A DNA stretch of 7,533 nucleotides from Minisyncoccota bacterium (GTDB lineage Bacteria; Patescibacteriota; Microgenomatia; UBA1400; PJMF01). Below are positions 6,014 through 7,533 of the stretch, piece by piece. A model generated the notes under the pieces. It did no database searches. It saw only the letters and a program-made list of their open reading frames with translations, and was not told the DNA's origin. Location of the stretch: contig WJLO01000111.1 of the NCBI GenBank assembly GCA_014728425.1, positions 1 to 7,533 on the forward strand. Reading direction: 5' to 3'. Within the stretch, counting starts at the first letter, position 1. Each line of letters starts with the position of its first letter. The position numbers and the translations under genes were made by a program.

Positions 6014-7146
6014 TACTGACTAAAAAATTTCAGATCGCGTTGAATAGCTAGGTCCCAATTATTATTGGGTTGTAGGTTGTGGTTAGCTCCGGCATAACTA
6101 TAATAGTTAATTTTAATCGGAGCTAAGATTTGAGTATTGAGTTGAGCAGAATCAGTGCTGAGTAAAGCTTGTTTAGTTTGTTGGCGACGCTGGTTTTCTT
6201 TTTTAAGCTTGCTTACAAACTCATCACTCCAAGTTTTTAAAGCAGCTTCATCTGCAGTGCCATGATGAATTTGCAAGGGCGCATTAAGTTTATCTAAGTG
6301 CTGAGTAATGCTAAACTCAAAAACATCATAATCTGCTTCAAGCAAGCTTAACCACTTACGCATTTCTTTACCCTCATCATCATGCTCATCACTGAAAAAC
6401 AAGACTGAATAAGGAAACGGAGCAGTGACCGGAGCCCATAAGGTGGTAGGAATGGGTTGGCTTAAGATTTCTAGGACTGAAAGAGCAATTTGGCCGCCAT
6501 TACTATGAGCCCAGATTTTAAGTTTATCTGGTGCTAATGCTAGATGCTGACTATCAGGTTTTTTCATGGGCTGATTAGGTAAAGTGAGCTTTCTTTGGTT
6601 TTGGATAGTGTAGATTAACTCAATTACATTGATTGGCTTGATAAATCTAGCCTCCCAACTATTGCTGGGTTCGGGATCACTTTGGCCATAGCCGAAAAAA
6701 TCTGGAGCAAAAGTAACATAGCCGTTTTTGGCAAATACTGCTGCTGCATTTTTACTACCTAAGCCAGGGTAATAACTAGCTGCTGGCACCCAACCACGAA
6801 TAAGGATCACTACTGGTAAAGGTTGGTTAGCATCCAAAGCTTGGCTAGGAACATTAACTACTCCAGTCATTTTTTGTTCAGTAGTAGTGTAGGAAAATAG
6901 ATAACTAGTATAATCAGCAGTTTCTTCAAGAGTTTTTTCAATCTTAAGCTCACTAGCTTGAAATTGATACTCAGGTAAGTTGTTAAAAGAATATTTTAGC
7001 AATGGCAGTTCTTTGGGTTTTTTAATCTGTTTAACCAAGGGCGAGAGTAGTTGATCAGAAGGAAATAGCTCGATTTTTTGACCTAATAATAAACCACTAA
7101 TAAAACTCATTAAAATAATTAAGAAAATTCCTAAAGCAATACGCAT
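6010..7146 (-). CDS. Membrane-anchored alpha/beta hydrolase (esterase/peptidase-like)
   Basis: 378 aa. The first 22 residues form an uncleaved-looking signal anchor ('IALGIFLIILMSFISGLLLG'); no lipobox cysteine follows, so the catalytic part should lie outside the cytoplasmic membrane. The hydrolase domain has an oxyanion-type segment 'VVILIRGW' (112-119), 'YVTFAPDFFGYGQSD' (143-157), a nucleophile elbow 'WAHSNGGQ' with S215 (the first Gly of GxSxG is Ala), an acid candidate in 'HHGTAD' (D299) and a histidine in 'GANHN' (H356). The full Ser-Asp-His triad fits the prolyl-oligopeptidase or dienelactone-hydrolase side of the superfamily; the substrate cannot be told. The start at 7146 is chosen over an in-frame ATG at 7167 because TGCTACAAT ends 6 nt before it and the hydrophobic anchor begins right there. 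The gene converges on rmuC. Confidence 0.87.
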   Translation of the reverse strand: MRIALGIFLIILMSFISGLLLGQKIELFPSDQLLSPLVKQIKKPKELPLLKYSFNNLPEYQFQASELKIEKTLEETADYTSYLFSYTTTEQKMTGVVNVPSQALDANQPLPVVILIRGWVPAASYYPGLGSKNAAAVFAKNGYVTFAPDFFGYGQSDPEPSNSWEARFIKPINVIELIYTIQNQRKLTLPNQPMKKPDSQHLALAPDKLKIWAHSNGGQIALSVLEILSQPIPTTLWAPVTAPFPYSVLFFSDEHDDEGKEMRKWLSLLEADYDVFEFSITQHLDKLNAPLQIHHGTADEAALKTWSDEFVSKLKKENQRRQQTKQALLSTDSAQLNTQILAPIKINYYSYAGANHNLQPNNNWDLAIQRDLKFFSQY

Positions 7147-7152
7147 AAATGC

Positions 7153-7161
7153 ATTGTAGCA
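7153..7161 (-). promoter_or_regulatory. Extended -10 promoter of the hydrolase gene (TGCTACAAT)
   Basis: On the minus strand TGC plus TACAAT (7158-7153) is followed by 6 nt (GCATTT) and the ATG at 7146. The layout equals that of metG (TGC-TATAAT-6 nt-ATG). No convincing -35 is seen 16-18 nt upstream, as expected for an extended -10 promoter. The predicted transcript starts at the ATG. Confidence 0.58.
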
Positions 7162-7243
7162 CTGCAAGCTGCTTTAGCGGAATTCAATGATAAGTTGTTT
7201 ATTAAAAGCTTGGCTGATTCTTTGTAAGAGCTAACTCAAAGCA

Positions 7244-7269
7244 CTAACCCCGGTGGGTTAGACCGGGGT
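7244..7269. terminator. GC-rich hairpin with two alternative pairings downstream of the 57-aa ORF
   Basis: ACCCCGGT (7247-7254) and ACCGGGGT (7262-7269) form a perfect 8-bp stem with a 7-nt loop. The overlapping pair CTAACCC (7244-7250) and GGGTTAG (7255-7261) forms a 7-bp stem with a 4-nt loop and excludes the first. On the minus strand it lies 26 nt after the TAA of the 57-aa ORF and about 100 nt before the hydrolase ATG. The following minus-strand bases (TTAGTGCTTTGAG) are not a good T-tract, so it may be a weak terminator, a 3'-end stabiliser or a switchable structure. Nothing else is identified in 7162-7243. Confidence 0.45.
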
Positions 7270-7295
7270 AAGGAGTCAAAGCTAAATATAGTTTT

Positions 7296-7469
7296 TTACT
7301 GTTGACTGCCTGGTGTATTAGCTCTAACTTGAGCTTCATGTTTTACCCTCTTGCTCGGTAATGCTAGTCTAGGGTCGTATTCTGAGGCAGCAGACATATA
7401 TTGAGCTAGCCATGCTAAGTTTTCCCCCTGTTGAGTAGCAGTCAATGGTTTTTCTTTTCTTTCTGACAT
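7296..7469 (-). CDS. 57-aa ORF with canonical Shine-Dalgarno, unknown function
   Basis: A complete ATG-to-TAA frame of 57 codons. The protein begins 'MSERKEKPLTATQQGENLAW', has a middle part 'LAQYMSAASEYDPRLALPSK' (21-40), and ends in a polar tail 'NTPGSQQ'. It is hydrophilic, lysine-rich at the N-terminus, with a possible helix at about 12-30 and a basic patch (K40-R41-V-K43-H44). It has no cysteine, signal peptide or membrane segment, and I do not recognise a family. The strongest evidence is AGGAGG (7480-7475) exactly 5 nt before the ATG, the best ribosome binding site in the window. GC-rich hairpin sequence lies on both sides, suggesting a self-contained monocistronic gene. It could be a small regulatory or structural protein; the sequence does not decide. 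Confidence 0.7.
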   Translation of the reverse strand: MSERKEKPLTATQQGENLAWLAQYMSAASEYDPRLALPSKRVKHEAQVRANTPGSQQ

Positions 7470-7474
7470 TTTTA

Positions 7475-7480
7475 CCTCCT
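7475..7480 (-). promoter_or_regulatory. Canonical Shine-Dalgarno AGGAGG for the 57-aa ORF
   Basis: The minus strand reads AAAGGAGGT with a 5-nt spacer (TAAAA) between AGGAGG and the ATG at 7469. It is the only full-strength Shine-Dalgarno sequence found in front of a gene in this window, and it fixes the start of the 57-aa ORF. Confidence 0.85.
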
Positions 7481-7488
7481 TTCTAGTT

Positions 7489-7494
7489 TTTATA
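7489..7494 (-). promoter_or_regulatory. Possible -10 (TATAAA) for the 57-aa ORF
   Basis: TATAAA on the minus strand lies 9-14 nt upstream of AGGAGG; transcription starting near 7482 would give a short leader carrying the Shine-Dalgarno. A loose -35 (TTTAAG, 17 nt upstream) overlaps the T-run at the right edge. In such AT-rich sequence this match has limited weight. Confidence 0.3.
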
Positions 7495-7514
7495 TTTTTA
7501 ATTTCCGTGAACTT

Positions 7515-7533
7515 AAAAACCCCGGTGCTGTGC
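7515..7533 (-). terminator. Right half of a probable intrinsic terminator cut by the window edge
   Basis: The minus strand reads GCACAGCACCGGGG followed by five T and AAG. A GC-rich arm ending in a T-run is what the 3' half of a rho-independent terminator looks like. The matching arm (expected CCCCGGTGCTGTGC-like on the minus strand) would lie beyond base 7533 and would belong to a gene outside the window. Confidence 0.4.

Noticed and set aside
7147..7167. Upstream in-frame ATG extending the hydrolase by 7 residues
   Set aside because: The added residues (MQCYNAF) are encoded by the -10 region itself, and the signal anchor starts naturally at the ATG at 7146.
7147..7295. tRNA or other structured RNA gene around the GC-rich hairpins
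   Set aside because: No T-loop GTTCRANYC, anticodon arm or acceptor pairing could be built on either strand; only the two local hairpins are supported.
1..7533. UGA recoding as in some CPR groups, because no gene here ends in TGA
   Set aside because: Stops are TAA except one TAG, but no in-frame TGA interrupts any gene and glycine is coded by GGN. With eight visible stops, absence of TGA is weak evidence and the standard bacterial code fits.
1..7533. Mobile element, CRISPR array, toxin-antitoxin pair or defence system
   Set aside because: No transposase or integrase motif, no regularly spaced repeats and no recognised toxin or antitoxin were found. The unknown small ORFs alone do not justify such a call.

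Overview
The window is an AT-rich bacterial chromosomal segment with compact genes, short gaps and standard-code reading frames. The style of several proteins points to the Candidate Phyla Radiation (Patescibacteria), perhaps a Microgenomates-like lineage. The clues are a short methionyl-tRNA synthetase with a 'GKDNLRQQAAMWQAM' segment, a multi-membrane-pass family 2 glycosyltransferase ending in a 'DAHTRLMLGKYIEYKVTEK' tail, and an ArnT/PMT-like enzyme with a 'YWYGDE' loop. The taxonomic placement is an inference from motif memory, not from a search.

Layout, left to right. 1-172 (-) is the N-terminus of a GT-C (PMT/GT39-like) membrane glycosyltransferase that runs off the left edge. 190-1686 (-) is a complete membrane-bound GT2 glycosyltransferase, 17 nt upstream of it in the same transcription direction. 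1754-2590 (-) is a TatD-family metal-dependent nuclease. 2598-2816 (-) is a small helical protein of unknown function, 7 nt upstream of tatD. 2914-4332 (-) is methionyl-tRNA synthetase. 4423-4848 (-) is a small basic/four-helix membrane protein of unknown function. 4890-5993 (+) is RmuC, divergent from the membrane protein. 6010-7146 (-) is a membrane-anchored alpha/beta hydrolase, convergent with rmuC. 7296-7469 (-) is a 57-aa ORF that has a canonical Shine-Dalgarno sequence. GC-rich hairpins lie on either side of it, and the right-hand one is only half inside the window.

How the genes may work together. The left part carries an envelope glycan pair (GT2 plus GT-C enzyme). The middle carries the metG-tatD neighbourhood, an association known from other bacteria (for example metS-yabD in Bacillus), here with a small unknown ORF inserted. 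rmuC is a DNA-maintenance gene facing the other way. No mobile element, CRISPR array, tRNA or rRNA was seen.

The most notable signal is in the promoters. In front of five genes (GT-C, GT2, metG, rmuC, hydrolase) a -10-like hexamer (TATAAT, TACAAT or TATACT) lies just before the start codon. Four of the five are exactly 6 nt from the ATG and one is 8 nt, so transcription should begin at or next to the A of ATG. That predicts leaderless mRNAs. It also moves two start codons inward (metG to 4332, hydrolase to 7146). The 57-aa ORF, with AGGAGG 5 nt before its ATG, is the clear exception.
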